Positions 63,476 to 64,000 of a stretch of DNA of 64,000 nt are shown in pieces. This DNA comes from Pseudoduganella flava. GTDB lineage: Bacteria; Pseudomonadota; Gammaproteobacteria; Burkholderiales; Burkholderiaceae_D. The first letter of the stretch is position 1. Every line of letters begins with the position of its first letter. A program made the position numbers and the translations under genes. The notes under the pieces were generated by a model. The model saw only the letters and a list, made by a program, of their open reading frames with translations. It had not been told where the DNA came from and ran no database searches. Location of the stretch: the NCBI RefSeq assembly GCF_007830495.1, contig NZ_VLKW01000001.1:682001-746000 (forward strand). The letters run 5' to 3'.

Positions 63476-63925
63476 ATGCAAATTTTGAACTCCGCTCTAC
63501 AGTATTCTTCATGGCCTATTGTCACACTTATTGGGCTTTTTGTATTCAAAGCGCCGCTGAGTGTTTTGATTAAGAACCTGCGATTTCTGAGGGCTGGAAA
63601 ACTCGAGGTCAGTTTTGAGGAGCAAATTCAGAGGCTTGGTTTTTCAGAAGAGCAGCTAAGGATTGTGCGGACTCTGTCAGCTCAGGAAATTGACTTATTC
63701 CTCTTGGTGACATTTAGTGACTCACCGAGTTTCAACTATATGACGGGCCTGCATGAAGCGGCGTTTTCAGCTGCGCTGAAGAAGCTCCAGGAGGCGGGGC
63801 TAATAGTGATTACTAACCCTGATGGCCCATCTACAAACTTGAGACATATTACGACACCAATTGGACACAGAGTGAGAACTATGCTGATCAATAGTACTGT
63901 GGCGTTACTCCACGCAAGAAGCTAA
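63476..63925 (+). CDS. Small membrane protein with possible winged-helix domain, foreign-looking
   Basis: This product has about 149 residues. A TM helix (SSWPIVTLIGLFVFKAPLSV) is followed by a cytoplasmic helical part (LRFLRAGKLEVSFEEQIQRL, EEQLRIVRTLSAQEIDLFLL) and a C-terminal segment (FSAALKKLQEAGLIVITNP) like a winged helix. AT content and codon use differ strongly from the rest of the window. The ATG at 63476 places the TM segment at the N-terminus; earlier in-frame starts are possible. I recognise no family. Confidence 0.6.
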   Translation: MQILNSALQYSSWPIVTLIGLFVFKAPLSVLIKNLRFLRAGKLEVSFEEQIQRLGFSEEQLRIVRTLSAQEIDLFLLVTFSDSPSFNYMTGLHEAAFSAALKKLQEAGLIVITNPDGPSTNLRHITTPIGHRVRTMLINSTVALLHARS

Positions 63926-64000
63926 TACCTCAATCTCGTCCAAAGTACTTTTTATTAGCGCGGCTTGAACGCTGCCACCCTTCACCATTCTACATTGGGT
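63905..64000 (-). CDS. 3' end of a minus-strand gene cut by the window edge (tentative)
   Basis: The only minus-strand frame open to the edge ends GGSVQAALIKSTLDEIEVLA then SCVE and TAA at 63905-63907. It would overlap the preceding plus gene by 21 bases. Only 31 residues are visible; it may be chance. Confidence 0.35.
   Translation of the reverse strand, partial: TQCRMVKGGSVQAALIKSTLDEIEVLASCVE

Overview
The window is about 64 kb of GC-rich chromosomal DNA from a betaproteobacterium. Its gene content points to Oxalobacteraceae, close to Massilia, Duganella or Pseudoduganella. The evidence is the rpsP-rimM-trmD-rplS block next to a CoA-type Nudix hydrolase, a CobD/CbiB-like protein and a DUF3579 protein; two PEP-CTERM proteins; a large chitin/N-acetylglucosamine (GlcNAc) locus; and palindromic interspersed repeats. 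Assignment to a genus is inference. No rRNA, tRNA, CRISPR array, insertion sequence or prophage was found.

Layout. 1-4.1 kb: the 3' end of a secreted PKD/GH18 chitinase, then two broken genes: a LysE-type exporter with one in-frame amber codon and a chemoreceptor with a one-base deletion. 4.1-9.7 kb: small envelope proteins and the ribosomal block. 9.8-12.5 kb: an M16 peptidase. 12.6-30.8 kb: the chitin/GlcNAc locus. 31-37.6 kb: a repetitive DUF2807 protein, GspA/GspB-like secretion proteins, an oxidoreductase and mobB. 37.9-39.9 kb: a bufferin-type RiPP cassette whose oxidase and partner are fused. 40-47.8 kb: fumC, a FimV-like protein, a FliT-like protein, an HDOD protein, an M13 peptidase and CsbD. 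48-54 kb: a DPP-IV-like peptidase, a MATE exporter, a beta/gamma-crystallin protein and cbpA-cbpM. 54-63 kb: two disordered Gly/Gln-rich proteins, LysR/azoR, NAD salvage genes and two PEP-CTERM paralogues. 63-64 kb: a markedly AT-rich segment, probably the edge of an acquired island.

How the genes work together. The chitin locus reads as a nearly complete pathway. Secreted GH18 enzymes cut chitin, a TonB-dependent receptor takes up oligosaccharides, and an ABC importer plus an AmpG-like permease cross the inner membrane. A BadF-type kinase, NagA and a SIS-type deaminase then feed GlcNAc into fructose-6-phosphate. Nine of these genes form one tightly packed minus-strand operon (kinase, GntR, nagA, deaminase, binding protein, two permeases, MFS, ATPase) behind a strong sigma-70 promoter. 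A second GntR regulator faces the TonB receptor, and both control regions carry TGGTAT half-sites. Two multi-TM NagX-like acyltransferase homologues lie inside the locus.

The strongest leads for follow-up are the fused BufB-BufC protein next to a BufA1 precursor, the 12-repeat DUF2807 protein, the palindromic repeat that encodes the C-terminus of a sugar-binding protein, the two tandem hairpin repeats with a compensatory base change, and the paired disordered hydrophilin-like proteins.
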